Shown in pieces: positions 49,376-58,442 of a DNA stretch of 64,000 bases. The stretch's first letter is position 1. Each line of letters begins with the position of its first letter. The stretch spans positions 62,001 to 126,000 of the forward strand of contig JAJACH010000001.1 in NCBI GenBank assembly GCA_022601645.1. The letters are read 5' to 3'. This stretch comes from Chlamydiia bacterium. Lineage in GTDB: Bacteria; Chlamydiota; Chlamydiia; Chlamydiales; Simkaniaceae. The notes beneath the pieces are model-generated. The model was not told the origin of the DNA. It saw only the letters and a program-made list of their open reading frames with translations, and did not search any database. Made by a program: the position numbers and the translations under genes.

Positions 49376-51306
49376 ATCGCGCCGATGGGCGCCGCCTCAT
49401 TGTCATTACACTCGGTCTTTTTGCTCTTTTTGGAGCGTTAATTGTACGTTTTTACCAAATTCAGATTGTTCAGGGTGAAAAATGGAGAAAACATGCGAAA
49501 AATCAGCATCAATTTGTTGTAGAGGTACCTGCTAAGCGCGGTGTTTTTTATTCAAATTGTAGTGTGAAGGAGGGGCATGTTGAAAATCCCACTCCCTTTG
49601 TTGTCGATATTCCAAAATTTCATCTTTTTGCAGATTCAAGAGCGATTCCCAAAGAGTTAAAGTACAAGGTAAGTCGCGAGATATACAAAAGACTTCCTGT
49701 TGACGGACTCTTCGATGAAATTTCGAAAAATTCCCGGTCTAGACGCTTAGCTAAACATATTGAACTTGAGGATAAAGAAACCCTTTTAGAATGGTGGCTA
49801 CCTTTTGCGAAAAAGCACAAATTACCGCGCAACGCTCTCTATTTCATTCAAGACTATAAGCGCTCTTATCCATTTGGTCACCTACTTGGTCCCGTTTTAC
49901 ATACTGTGCGTGAGGATCGTTATCCAACAGGGGGCTTAGAGCTGCAATTTAATCAGCTTTTACAAGGAAAGGCAGGAAAGAAACGACTGCTTCGCTCACC
50001 TAGAAATCCTTTAGATATTGGAGAAGTGATTGAACAGCATGAGGATGGTGCCGATGTATACCTTACCATTAATCACTATCTACAAGCGATTGCTGAAGAA
50101 GAGATTGAAAAAGGGGTGAAAGCGGTTCATGCTAAAAAGGGTTGGGCTATTATCATGGATCCCTCAAATGGGGAGATTCTTGCCTTGGCTCAGTATCCAT
50201 TTTTTGAGCCAAGTAATTACCGCAGCTATTACAATGACCCGAAGCTTTTAGATCTCACTAAATTGCACGCATTAAATGACGTATTTGAACCAGGATCTCC
50301 GGTGAAGGCGTTAAGTGCAGCGCTTGCTTTGACGGCAAATGAAGAGTTAGAAGCGAAGGGGATGCGGCCCTTATTTCATCCAGATCAAATGATTCGCACG
50401 GATAACGGTCTTCTTCCAGGACGCACAAGACCCATGAAGGATGTGAGAACACATAAGTATCTCAATATGGATCTTGCGACTCAAAAATCGTCTTGTATCT
50501 ACTTTGCAAGATTGATCCAAAAAGTGATTGAGACCATGGGGGTTGAGTGGTACCGAGACAAACTAACAGCTGTTTATGGTTTTGGCGAAAAGACCGGCAT
50601 TGAATTGCCAGGAGAGAGTCGAGGGCTTTTGCCGACACCGGGAAAAATTCACCCCAATGGTCAGCTGGAATGGTCTACACCAACGCCTTATTCCCTAGCA
50701 ATTGGTTACAATCTTTTGACAAATGGATTTCAGGTGGTCAGATCATTTGGAATTCTTGCAAATGGGGGGAAACGCGTTGAACCCACCTTGGTCAAAAAAA
50801 TTGTGAAAGGTGAGACGCTAGTCTATGAACACAAGCCAGATCTTAAGCGTGTTTTAAGCGAAGATGCGACAACACGAGTGATTAAAGCGATGCGTTTTGC
50901 CGCATACCGAGGGGGATCAGCTGCCCGCGCCAAGGTACCAGGCTATACCATTGCGGGAAAAACTGGGACTTCAGAGAAAATTGTAGGTGGGGTTTATTCA
51001 AAAATTAACCATTTTTCAAGCTTTGTTGGCTTTGCCCCTTGCAACAAACCGCGTTTAGTACTAATGATAGGGATAGATGAGCCCGAATATAAGTTTATCC
51101 CTGGGTATGGGATGACACATTACGGGGGGAAATGTGCAGCGCCCGTCTTCCGAGAAATCATGAAGCGATCGCTTGAGTATTTAGGAGTCAGTCCAGATGA
51201 TACAAATGGCGGCAGTCATGGTGCTACTCACTCTAATCGTTCACGAGATGAATGGAACAAAGAGCTTAAAGCCTTAAAAGAGCTTTATGCCAAATGGAAT
51301 ATGTGA
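49372..51306 (+). CDS. ftsI: penicillin-binding protein 3 / division transpeptidase FtsI
   Basis: FtsI crosslinks septal peptidoglycan. The 644-residue protein has one N-terminal membrane segment (about 8-28), a dimerisation domain and a transpeptidase domain. The active serine lies in SPVK (Ser309, Lys312) within FEPGSPVK, and KTGT is at 530-533. The second motif, normally S-x-N, reads Ser-Ser-Cys (373-375) in QKSSCIYFA, so the Asn is replaced. It corresponds to CT270. The cluster order is standard. Confidence 0.95.
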   Translation: MNRADGRRLIVITLGLFALFGALIVRFYQIQIVQGEKWRKHAKNQHQFVVEVPAKRGVFYSNCSVKEGHVENPTPFVVDIPKFHLFADSRAIPKELKYKVSREIYKRLPVDGLFDEISKNSRSRRLAKHIELEDKETLLEWWLPFAKKHKLPRNALYFIQDYKRSYPFGHLLGPVLHTVREDRYPTGGLELQFNQLLQGKAGKKRLLRSPRNPLDIGEVIEQHEDGADVYLTINHYLQAIAEEEIEKGVKAVHAKKGWAIIMDPSNGEILALAQYPFFEPSNYRSYYNDPKLLDLTKLHALNDVFEPGSPVKALSAALALTANEELEAKGMRPLFHPDQMIRTDNGLLPGRTRPMKDVRTHKYLNMDLATQKSSCIYFARLIQKVIETMGVEWYRDKLTAVYGFGEKTGIELPGESRGLLPTPGKIHPNGQLEWSTPTPYSLAIGYNLLTNGFQVVRSFGILANGGKRVEPTLVKKIVKGETLVYEHKPDLKRVLSEDATTRVIKAMRFAAYRGGSAARAKVPGYTIAGKTGTSEKIVGGVYSKINHFSSFVGFAPCNKPRLVLMIGIDEPEYKFIPGYGMTHYGGKCAAPVFREIMKRSLEYLGVSPDDTNGGSHGATHSNRSRDEWNKELKALKELYAKWNM

Positions 51307-51321
51307 TAGAAATTATCACCT

Positions 51322-52656
51322 ATGAAATTGAAAAAACTGGTCTCTTTGATCGAGTGTACCTTAAAGAATGGGCGTGACGTCTCGATCACCGGGATTTCGG
51401 AACATTCAAAACTTCTTGCTCCTGGGAATCTCTTCATTGCAGCAGGGGATGGCATCAATTACATCCCAGACGCAATCGATGCTGGTGCCAGTGCAATCAT
51501 CACCGATCTATTTAATCCTTTTGTAAAAATTCCCCAGATCATCCACCCAAATCCACACGAGGTAGCCCATAAAATCCTCGCTGCATTTTATCCCATCGAC
51601 AAACTAAAACTCATCGGAATCACAGGTACCAACGGAAAAACGACAACTGCCTACCTCACCTCCCACCTTCTTGGAAACTGCGGGATGATCGGCACAATCG
51701 AATACATCGTTGGTGAAAAAAGGCGTCCTGCCCGCCTGACCACACCCGACCTTGCGACTACCTACAAACTCCTCCACGAAATGCAACTATCTGGCCAAAC
51801 CCATGCCGTCATGGAAGTTTCCTCTCACGGCCTAGACCAAGGGCGTGTCAACGGCCTTAACTTCGACCTAGGGATCTTCACCAATCTCTCCCAAGACCAT
51901 CTCGACTACCACAAAGACATGGACGCCTACCTTGAAGCGAAGAAAAAACTCTTCCCCATGTGCAAAACAGCCCTTCTTAACGCCGACTGTCCAATTAATG
52001 TCCCTGGACAAACCTACTCCATCGATAACCCCGCTGATTTTCAAGCTACAAATATCCATTTAACCACAGAAGGTTCAAGCTTTCGCCTAAACGGTATCGA
52101 CTACACCTCACCTCTGCTAGGCCGCTTTAATATCTACAATGTGATCGCAGCTCTTATCGCGACAGACTTTCCCGACCCCTCAAAACTCCAAAACTTTCCC
52201 GGTGTCCCAGGTCGCATGGAAACCGTGCGCACCGACCCAACCGTCATCGTTGACTTTGCCCACACCGAGAAAGCCTTAGAAAACGCCCTACAAACCCTCA
52301 AAGAATTAAAGCCCAACCACTTGATCACCGTCTTTGGTTGCGGTGGAAATCGGGACGCCCTAAAACGTCCTCTTATGGCCAAAGTCGCCGAAAAATACTC
52401 CACACACACCATCGTCACCTCCGACAACCCACGTCATGAATCGCCTATGCAGATTATCAATGAAATCCTCGTGGGCTTTAAAAGCCCTTCTAAGTATAGT
52501 GTGGAGGCAGATAGACGATTAGCCATCAAACAAGCCATTGAGATGGCAAAGCCCGGAGATATCGTCCTCATCGCAGGGAGAGGTCATGAGCCCAGCCAAC
52601 TAATTGACGGCCGAGCCATCCCCTTCGATGACAGACAAGTTGCCAAAGAAGTATGA
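51322..52656 (+). CDS. murE: UDP-MurNAc-tripeptide synthetase MurE
   Basis: MurE adds the third residue of the peptidoglycan stem peptide. The ATP motif GITGTNGKTTT, the carbamate-lysine region and the C-terminal DNPRHESP are present; DNPR is the mark of enzymes that add meso-diaminopimelate. The 444-residue length is on the short side of the family (480-500). It ends 4 bases into amiA (ATGA). Coding bias is C-rich, in contrast to ftsI just before it. Confidence 0.95.
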   Translation: MKLKKLVSLIECTLKNGRDVSITGISEHSKLLAPGNLFIAAGDGINYIPDAIDAGASAIITDLFNPFVKIPQIIHPNPHEVAHKILAAFYPIDKLKLIGITGTNGKTTTAYLTSHLLGNCGMIGTIEYIVGEKRRPARLTTPDLATTYKLLHEMQLSGQTHAVMEVSSHGLDQGRVNGLNFDLGIFTNLSQDHLDYHKDMDAYLEAKKKLFPMCKTALLNADCPINVPGQTYSIDNPADFQATNIHLTTEGSSFRLNGIDYTSPLLGRFNIYNVIAALIATDFPDPSKLQNFPGVPGRMETVRTDPTVIVDFAHTEKALENALQTLKELKPNHLITVFGCGGNRDALKRPLMAKVAEKYSTHTIVTSDNPRHESPMQIINEILVGFKSPSKYSVEADRRLAIKQAIEMAKPGDIVLIAGRGHEPSQLIDGRAIPFDDRQVAKEV

Positions 52657-53273
52657 AAAAACTGACACTTTTTCTCCTACTAACCCTATCGCTCTTTGGC
52701 GCACCCGTCAAAAAAGCACCTGGTCCTCTCATCGTTCTAGATGCTGGCCACGGAGGATACGACGTAGGCTCAGCCTCTCATAAAACCTATGAAAAAGATC
52801 TTTGCCTATCAACTACCATGCTCACCAAGAAATACCTCACACAAAAAGGATACCGTGTCGTCTTAACACGCACCCGTGATGTATTTATTCCCCTCAAAAA
52901 ACGGGCTGCCATCGCGAACAAAACCCGCGCACGCCTCTTTGTCTCCCTCCACTTCAACGCTGCCAAAACCGACAAAGCGGCAGGTATCGAAGTCTTCTAC
53001 TATAATAAAGGGAATAAGTGGAGACAAAACTGCTCATCGAAACTCGCGAAACGAGTCTTAGCTAACCTCCTTTGGACAACCAAAGCCCCCTCACGCGGCG
53101 TGAAAGTCGGCAACTTCCACGTCATCCGGGAAACCTCTATGCCAGCCATCCTCGTCGAGGGAGGCTTCATCACCAACACCAAAGAACGCAACAAGCTCAA
53201 AGACGCCCGTTACCGGGATAAGATCGCCCGTGCCGTCGCAGCAGGAATACACTCCTACTTCACCAAGAAATAA
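52653..53273 (+). CDS. amiA: N-acetylmuramoyl-L-alanine amidase
   Basis: The 206-residue protein has a signal peptide (residues 1-17) and an amidase_3 domain. Zinc ligands and the catalytic residue can be placed: His in DAGHGG, Glu in TYEKD, His in SLHFNA and Glu in VEGGFITN. It would cut the peptide from the glycan strand in the periplasm; chlamydial AmiA proteins work in remodelling of division-site peptidoglycan. It overlaps murE by 4 bases. A repeat element begins at the base after its stop. Confidence 0.95.
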   Translation: MKKLTLFLLLTLSLFGAPVKKAPGPLIVLDAGHGGYDVGSASHKTYEKDLCLSTTMLTKKYLTQKGYRVVLTRTRDVFIPLKKRAAIANKTRARLFVSLHFNAAKTDKAAGIEVFYYNKGNKWRQNCSSKLAKRVLANLLWTTKAPSRGVKVGNFHVIRETSMPAILVEGGFITNTKERNKLKDARYRDKIARAVAAGIHSYFTKK

Positions 53274-53402
53274 TGATTTAGGGTGGGGAGCGGCGTATCT
53301 TGAAATTTTTTTGCTCCGCCGTGCTATTCGCACTGTCTTCCGCGCAAAATGCGGTTGCTTGCGCTCCCAATTCCAACCTACTTGCTCCGCACTCCTAAAT
53401 CA
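53274..53402. repeat. 129-bp element with terminal inverted repeats, containing structured repeat copy C
   Basis: TGATTTAGG then GTGGGGAGC at 53274-53291 is matched in reverse by GCTCCGCACTCCTAAATCA at 53384-53402, with one mismatch and one gap. The element begins right after the amiA stop. Inside, on the minus strand, 53315-53341 is a copy of the 27-base core ending in TAGCACGGCGGA, flanked by TTTTGC/GCAAAA arms. No coding sequence is present. It resembles a miniature inverted-repeat element or REP-type repeat. Confidence 0.75.
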
Positions 53403-53408
53403 AGTCTC

Positions 53409-53427
53409 GGGTGGGGAGCGGCGTATC
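53409..53427 (+). repeat. 19-bp direct repeat of the element's left end
   Basis: These 19 bases are identical to 53281-53299 (GGGTGGGGAGCGGCGTATC). They lie 6 bases outside the right end of the element, as if a second, truncated copy were inserted beside it. Confidence 0.8.
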
Positions 53428-53532
53428 AATGTAAAGTCGCCTTACATTTTGTTAATGTGTGAATGGTTAGTTAGTTTAAATGATTCACTTTAAAAAGAGG
53501 GTTAATTAAAATAAAAGAAAGGGGAGGAAACT

Positions 53533-54219
53533 ATGTCAGGTGTTACAGGAGTCGGGGGCACAGGCCCAACAGGGGGAAGTTCAGGTTTAACAGGTCCAGA
53601 AGCTTTAAAGGACTTAGAAACAAGAGTAAACAATTTATCAAGCGAGCCAATGGCAGTGCCGGATAAAGCGCAATTATTGACTGATGCGCAAACAATTATC
53701 GAAAAGCAAGGATGGCCGCATGGGAAAGAACCATCTAATTCACTACTCCAGGATCTTAGAAATTTTATCAGTGATCCTGATGGGAAAAATTGGCAGAGCT
53801 CTCCTTCAAATTTAGGGGAGCTGGCGAATCAAAGCCGACATATTTTCAATGATCCACGTACGGCAGCCATGTCCGTTAAATTAGAATATGATCCTTCGTA
53901 TCTTAATACATTGCACGGTCAAGCAACTTCAGCATTGGCTCAAATGGCAGAGGGAAACCCGCTTTCAGGGGATGATTTTACACATCTTCAGATGGATTTT
54001 AGTGCGATGTTCCATTCAGGTCAGCTTGCACGTTTTGACCAAGGGGCTGACAATCAATTTCAAATTGCTGTGATGTCTGCTTATAAAAATCCTGAGGATT
54101 TTTCGAATCCTGTTGCATGCATACTCGATGGGCGAAGAGGAGCAAAAGACTATAATTTACAGGATATGGCAGCTAAAGTATTGGAGATGTTCCCAAATCC
54201 CTCTTCGAGTTGCATTTGA
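53533..54219 (+). CDS. unknown 228-residue protein
   Basis: The product begins MSGVTGVGGTGPTGG, a Gly/Thr/Ser-rich head of about 20 residues, followed by a hydrophilic, partly helical body that ends SSSCI. GGGGAGG stands before the ATG. There is no signal peptide or membrane segment. A stretch TGTTAATGTGTGA upstream (53452-53464) also occurs upstream of the gene at 36903. It lies in the repeat-rich zone after amiA. No family is recognised; a type III secreted protein is conceivable from the flexible N-terminus, but this is a guess. Confidence 0.68.
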   Translation: MSGVTGVGGTGPTGGSSGLTGPEALKDLETRVNNLSSEPMAVPDKAQLLTDAQTIIEKQGWPHGKEPSNSLLQDLRNFISDPDGKNWQSSPSNLGELANQSRHIFNDPRTAAMSVKLEYDPSYLNTLHGQATSALAQMAEGNPLSGDDFTHLQMDFSAMFHSGQLARFDQGADNQFQIAVMSAYKNPEDFSNPVACILDGRRGAKDYNLQDMAAKVLEMFPNPSSSCI

Positions 54220-54325
54220 TGTAAAGCCGCTTTAAATCACCCTAAGCCACTCATTTAAAGCGATCAAAGCACATTCTTGTAAGGAATTAGCAAACGGTTT
54301 AAACTAAGATTAAAGGGGGTATCTT

Positions 54326-54643
54326 ATGGTAATGTATCGTGTAATGGTTGAGTACCAATTCAAGAGAGGGCATGAGATTAAGGCGTTAAGAATGCTCAAA
54401 ACAGAGCTATCTCACATCGCTCATCTAGCTGGGTGTATGGAGACAGAACTTCTCATGGGTGATAGGAAGGGGCATTGCATTGCTCTGGGCTTATGGACAT
54501 CAATGGCAGCAGCAAAGAAGTTTCAACCTGAGTTTGATCGATTCATGAAGGAAATGGCACCACATCTTACCAAGAAGCCGATGCGTCGGATTCACAAGGT
54601 GGGGCACTACATGCAAATTCATGATCTGCGCTCTGCGGCTTAG
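54326..54643 (+). CDS. small dimeric alpha/beta-barrel-like protein (ABM-like)
   Basis: The 105-residue protein has the strand-helix-strand pattern of antibiotic-biosynthesis-monooxygenase-like domains: MYRVMVEYQFKRGHEIKAL, then GCMETELLMG and HCIALGLWTSMAAAKKF. Such proteins include heme-degrading and quinol oxygenases as well as inactive members; no decisive residue is visible. AAGGGGGT lies before the ATG at 54326, with a second possible start two codons on. Its stop overlaps the stop of a 51-residue minus-strand gene by 4 bases. Confidence 0.55.
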   Translation: MVMYRVMVEYQFKRGHEIKALRMLKTELSHIAHLAGCMETELLMGDRKGHCIALGLWTSMAAAKKFQPEFDRFMKEMAPHLTKKPMRRIHKVGHYMQIHDLRSAA

Positions 54644-54795
54644 ATAGGAGAGGAGTTCCATCGTCTGAAGAACTCTCTTGCGATTTCGACAGTGGCATCG
54701 GCTGGTTCATTCTCCGTTTGTGTACCAACAGTCGTGGTACTTGGTGGGACATATTCGGGTTGACTGGGTCCATGTATGGGGCTTGGTGTTGCCAT
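54640..54795 (-). CDS. unknown 51-residue protein
   Basis: This short frame starts at ATG 54795 with AGGAG six bases upstream and reads MATPSPIHGPSQPEYVPP, a Pro-rich head, followed by a short helix with EIAREFFRRW. It ends at 54640, overlapping the convergent gene by 4 bases. A Met-Ala start, good ribosome site and AT-rich upstream region (ATAATA near 54808-54813) put it with the other small genes. No family is recognised. Confidence 0.6.
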   Translation of the reverse strand: MATPSPIHGPSQPEYVPPSTTTVGTQTENEPADATVEIAREFFRRWNSSPI

Positions 54796-54844
54796 CTTTT
54801 CTCCTATTAAAACGTATTATCTCAATTACTTGGGCATATCGTAT

Positions 54845-54915
54845 GGAATTAGCAGCTATGCTGCTGTATTTTTTCGGAAGACAGTGCTTTTAGCACGGCG
54901 GAGAAAAAAAATTCC
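54845..54915 (+). repeat. structured repeat, copy A
   Basis: From outside in: GGAATT/AATTCC ends, a first hairpin GCAGC-TAT-GCTGC (54852-54864), then TGTAT, arms TTTTTTC (54869-54875) and GAAAAAA (54903-54909), and a 27-base core 54876-54902 that has an inner GTGC/GCAC stem and ends TAGCACGGCGGA. Copies B (55005-55031) and C (53315-53341, minus strand) share the core, while their arms differ in sequence but still pair. Confidence 0.8.
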
Positions 54916-54947
54916 TAACAACCTTCACAGCTCAACCCTCAGTTAAG

Positions 54948-55070
54948 CATTTGGGGTCTCGAGGAAGGAGTTTGAAGTTAGGAGCAAAGCTCCTGTATCT
55001 CGGCGGAAGAGAGTAGCATTAGCACGGCGGAGCCGAGAAACTTCAAAATCCGCCCCTCGAGATCCCCAAA

Positions 55071-55072
<2 letters not shown>
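54948..55072 (+). repeat. structured repeat, copy B, in a long imperfect inverted repeat
   Basis: CATTTGGGG-TCTCGAGG and onward (54948-54979) is complementary with few gaps to 55039-55072. Inside are a hairpin AGGAGC-AAA-GCTCCT (54980-54994), arms CTCGGC (54999-55004) and GCCGAG (55032-55037), and the 27-base core 55005-55031. The right end runs into the 3' end of the tRNA gene, so the element may also end tRNA transcription. Confidence 0.8.
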
Positions 55073-55144
<72 letters not shown>

Positions 55145-55198
55145 GTGGGCACTATGATATCAATTGAAAGCTTTTTCGAAAATAGGTATATGTATGTG

Positions 55199-56074
55199 AT
55201 GCGCATAGGAGTCATAGGGGTCAACCATCACAGTCCGATAGAGGAAAGGGAGAAGATCTCTCTTGTAGCTGAGCGGAAGTTAAAAGGGCACGGCGTGTTG
55301 CTTTCAACGTGCAATAGATGCGAGCTCTATTTTTCAAGTGATGAGCTTGCGTTAATGCATATTAAGCTGCTTAATTTGATTCGAGAAGAGGTCAGCGGGC
55401 CTTTTGAGGAGTATTTGTACAGCTACTTTGAGCGCGATGCGTTCTTGCATCTCTCTCGGGTCACAGCAGGGCTTGATAGTGCCTTGGTAGGCGAGAGCGA
55501 GATTCAAGGCCAGGTCAAACGCGCGTACATGCGTGATAAAGATGAGCTGAGTTCAGATCTGCATTTTGCGTTTCAAAAGAGTTTGAAGATTGGCAAGGAT
55601 GTGCGGACACTATTTGAGATGCCAAAAGGTGTTAGTCGGTTGGCTGAGGTGATTGGTAAATTAGTACCAAGTGGCCGTGTTTTACTTATTGGCAATTCGG
55701 TGATTAATCGCTCACTGATGAGAAGCTTTGAGAGAAGTCATCAGATCACGCTCTGTTCAAGAACAGGTGTGGGCTCGAGTTGGGATGAGCGGGCAAACTG
55801 GTCAGACTATGATGCAGTGATTTCAGCCTCACATCACAGAGGCTATTTACTTCCTCCTCCAAAAGAGGCTTGCAAGACGGTGTTAATTGACTTGAGTGTT
55901 CCGCGGAATATTGACCCCGATCTTGGGAAAATTAATCCACTTTATAATATCGATCGGTTAATGCAGCTTACGGATAAAAATGTCGGTGTTCAGCCGATGG
56001 AGCGGTATGTGCTGATGGGTGTGGAAAGGCAAATTGTGATTTTCCATAACAAAATGCGAGTAGGTGTTCGGTGA
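55199..56074 (+). CDS. hemA: glutamyl-tRNA reductase, short form
   Basis: HemA makes glutamate-1-semialdehyde from glutamyl-tRNA, the first step to heme. The catalytic cysteine is in LSTCNRCELY, and GLDSALVGESEIQGQVK is the family signature. The ATG at 55199 gives the usual start RIGVIGVNHHSPIEERE; ATG 55190 is also possible. At about 291 residues the protein lacks the C-terminal dimerisation domain of most HemA proteins, and the NADPH loop is GNSVIN in place of the common GxGxxG. It overlaps the next gene by 4 bases. Confidence 0.88.
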   Translation: MRIGVIGVNHHSPIEEREKISLVAERKLKGHGVLLSTCNRCELYFSSDELALMHIKLLNLIREEVSGPFEEYLYSYFERDAFLHLSRVTAGLDSALVGESEIQGQVKRAYMRDKDELSSDLHFAFQKSLKIGKDVRTLFEMPKGVSRLAEVIGKLVPSGRVLLIGNSVINRSLMRSFERSHQITLCSRTGVGSSWDERANWSDYDAVISASHHRGYLLPPPKEACKTVLIDLSVPRNIDPDLGKINPLYNIDRLMQLTDKNVGVQPMERYVLMGVERQIVIFHNKMRVGVR

Positions 56075-57162
56075 GATGGTTTTTTCTGCTTTTAGTTACC
56101 TGTTCTCTTTTTGCAAATGGTGATCCTGAAACGATGCATCTCTCACGATCTACTGTGCACAAAGGGGATTTTTTCGCTTATGGAAAAAGTGTCGAAATTG
56201 CGGGCATGGTGGATGGAGATTTGTATGCGTTCGGCGGGCAGATTTATATTGATGGGACGGTGACAGGTGATGTCATTATTTGTGGGGGAAGTATTAACGT
56301 TCGCGGGGATGTCAAAGGCGATGTTCGGCTTTTAGCTGGGCAGGCAACAATTAGCGGGCATGTCTGGAATAATGTCTCAATCATTGCAGGAAATGTGGAT
56401 TTAGGCCCCTCTGGTGTCGTTGACAACAATCTTATAGCGATTGGTGGAAACATCGATATTTCAGGTGAAGTTAAGCACAATGCACGTATTTATGCTTCAA
56501 ACTTGCGCCTTTCTAATATGATTTTAGGGAATGTAAAAGCCTATATTGGTCAGCTGCGTTTGACTTCGCGGGCGGTTGTTCAAGGAGATCTTGAGTATTG
56601 GAGCAATAACGATGCTTTTATAGATCGTCATGCTAAGGTCGGTAAGGTCATTCCTCACCCTTCATTTTTCTATAAAGCGTTTCAAAGCACGCTTGTTAAG
56701 GGGTTGAGGCTTGGATCAAAACTTGCGACACTTCTTATGAACTTGGTCTACACGTTTGTAATTGGGTTGATCCTATTGAAGTATTTCCCTCGGAAGTTAG
56801 AGGTCTCAATTATGGCGATGAAAGCACGTCCGATCCAGGCTCTCTTAACGGGCTTGATTATTCTTATTGTACTTCCTCTCGTATCTCTAGTCTTATTGAT
56901 ATCGATTTTAGGAGCGCCGTTTGCTTTAACGTTGATTGCGGTCAATGTGGTGGGATTCTACACGGTGAAAATTGTCTTTGTGCTCGCTTTACTTAGCTAT
57001 ATTGGCAATTTTGAAAGGCACAGAAAGCTCTACTTCTTCTTCGGCTTGGTTGCCTATTTTGCGCTGACGCTTATTCCAATTGCGGGATGGATCATTTCGA
57101 TTGGAGCGCTTTTACTCGGTCTTGGTTCTCTCACGCTGTCTAAGACTGTTGTTGACAATTAG
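56071..57162 (+). CDS. bactofilin-like polymer domain fused to a membrane domain
   Basis: The start is GTG at 56071. A signal peptide covers residues 1-16. Residues 30-190 consist of short beta repeats typical of DUF583/bactofilin-type right-handed helices ([36 protein letters not shown], each about 18-20 residues). Residues 210-363 contain about five membrane segments. The beta domain would therefore face the periplasm. True bactofilins are cytoplasmic and lack membrane domains; similar fused proteins of unknown role exist. It may be coupled to hemA by the 4-base overlap. Confidence 0.75.
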   Translation: MRWFFLLLVTCSLFANGDPETMHLSRSTVHKGDFFAYGKSVEIAGMVDGDLYAFGGQIYIDGTVTGDVIICGGSINVRGDVKGDVRLLAGQATISGHVWNNVSIIAGNVDLGPSGVVDNNLIAIGGNIDISGEVKHNARIYASNLRLSNMILGNVKAYIGQLRLTSRAVVQGDLEYWSNNDAFIDRHAKVGKVIPHPSFFYKAFQSTLVKGLRLGSKLATLLMNLVYTFVIGLILLKYFPRKLEVSIMAMKARPIQALLTGLIILIVLPLVSLVLLISILGAPFALTLIAVNVVGFYTVKIVFVLALLSYIGNFERHRKLYFFFGLVAYFALTLIPIAGWIISIGALLLGLGSLTLSKTVVDN

Positions 57163-58442
57163 AATTCAACACTTCCGGGAACGCGGGGGAAGGCGATTGC
57201 ATCACGGATGTTTTCAATCCCTGTCACAAATTGCACGAGGCGTTCGAAACCAACGCCAAAACCGCCGTGTGGGACGGTGCCGTAGCGACGAAGATCCATG
57301 TACCATTCGTTTTTCTCAGGCATTTTTAGTTCAAGGATATCAAGGCGTTCTTCTCTTTGGGCGCCGCCGATGATCTCTCCGATACCTGGCACAATCACAT
57401 CTAGCGCTGCGACGGTTTTTCCATCGTCGTTGTTACGCATGTAAAAGGCTTTGATATCACGCGGGTAGTCGGTGATAATAACAGGCCCTTTTGCATGTTC
57501 CTCAGCAATAAAGCGTTCATGTTCGGATTGGAGGTCGATGCCCCACTTGACGGGGTAGTTAAATTTCTTGCCCGATTTTTCGAGGATGTCGATAATTTCT
57601 GTGTAGGTAAGTCGTACGAAGGGGGTTGCTAGGACGTGATTGAGTCGCTCTAAGAGCCCTTTTTCGATGAAGTTTCCAAAGAAATTCATGTCTTCTTCAC
57701 AGGTATCAAGAACGCCTTTAATGACATACTTGAGATACTGTTCTGCAAGATCACAAATATCAGGAAGGGAGGCAAAGGCAACTTCGGGTTCGATCATCCA
57801 GAATTCTGCTAGGTGACGTGAGGTGTGGGAGTTTTCGGCGCGGAAGGTGGGACCGAAGGTGTAGCATTTGGAAAGGCCGCACGCGTAGGCTTCGGCATTG
57901 AGCTGACCTGAAACGGTAAGAAAGGCAGGCTTGCCAAAAAAGTCTTCTTTGCCATGGGTGACGGAGAACATCTCGCCGGCGCCCTCACAGTCGGAGGCGG
58001 TGATGATGGGGGATTGAAGGTAGAGGAAGTCCTGGCCTTGGAAAAACGAGTGGGTAAGGAAGGCGAGCTTTGAGCGTACGCGTGCAACGGCGCCTTGTGT
58101 ATTTGTGCGAGGACGTAGGTGAGCGATGGTTCGAAGGTACTCGAATGAGTGGCGCTTTTTTTGCAGGGGATATTCGGGAGGCGCTTCGCCATGGATTTCA
58201 ACGTCTTTGACTCTTAGTTCAAATGGTTGCTTGCCGGGGCTTTCAACAAGCTCTCCTGTTAAAGAAACGGAGCTTCCTGTGGGAATCGGATCGATATTAT
58301 CTGCAATGGCTTGTAAATTGGAAAGCGTGGAACCGTCATTGATTTCAATAAAGCAAAATGTTTTCTGGTCGCGACAGGTACGTACCCAGCCGTTAACGGT
58401 CAGTGTTTTTCCAATATCTTTTTCGGTAAGATGTTTAATCAT
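57159..58442 (-). CDS. asnS: asparaginyl-tRNA synthetase
   Basis: The enzyme charges tRNA-Asn. The 427-residue protein has an N-terminal OB-fold anticodon domain ([20 protein letters not shown]) and a class II core with motif 2 in [21 protein letters not shown] and motif 3 in GFGVGFERL. These residues fit AsnRS rather than AspRS. Chlamydia lacks AsnRS and uses the amidotransferase route, so its presence points to a lineage outside Chlamydia. It overlaps nfo by 4 bases. Confidence 0.93.
   Translation of the reverse strand: MIKHLTEKDIGKTLTVNGWVRTCRDQKTFCFIEINDGSTLSNLQAIADNIDPIPTGSSVSLTGELVESPGKQPFELRVKDVEIHGEAPPEYPLQKKRHSFEYLRTIAHLRPRTNTQGAVARVRSKLAFLTHSFFQGQDFLYLQSPIITASDCEGAGEMFSVTHGKEDFFGKPAFLTVSGQLNAEAYACGLSKCYTFGPTFRAENSHTSRHLAEFWMIEPEVAFASLPDICDLAEQYLKYVIKGVLDTCEEDMNFFGNFIEKGLLERLNHVLATPFVRLTYTEIIDILEKSGKKFNYPVKWGIDLQSEHERFIAEEHAKGPVIITDYPRDIKAFYMRNNDDGKTVAALDVIVPGIGEIIGGAQREERLDILELKMPEKNEWYMDLRRYGTVPHGGFGVGFERLVQFVTGIENIRDAIAFPRVPGSVEF

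Noticed and set aside
54567-54773. 68-codon minus-strand frame starting with Met-Asp-Pro-Val
   Set aside because: It overlaps the better-supported 51-residue gene in another frame and the convergent ABM-like gene, and has no ribosome site.
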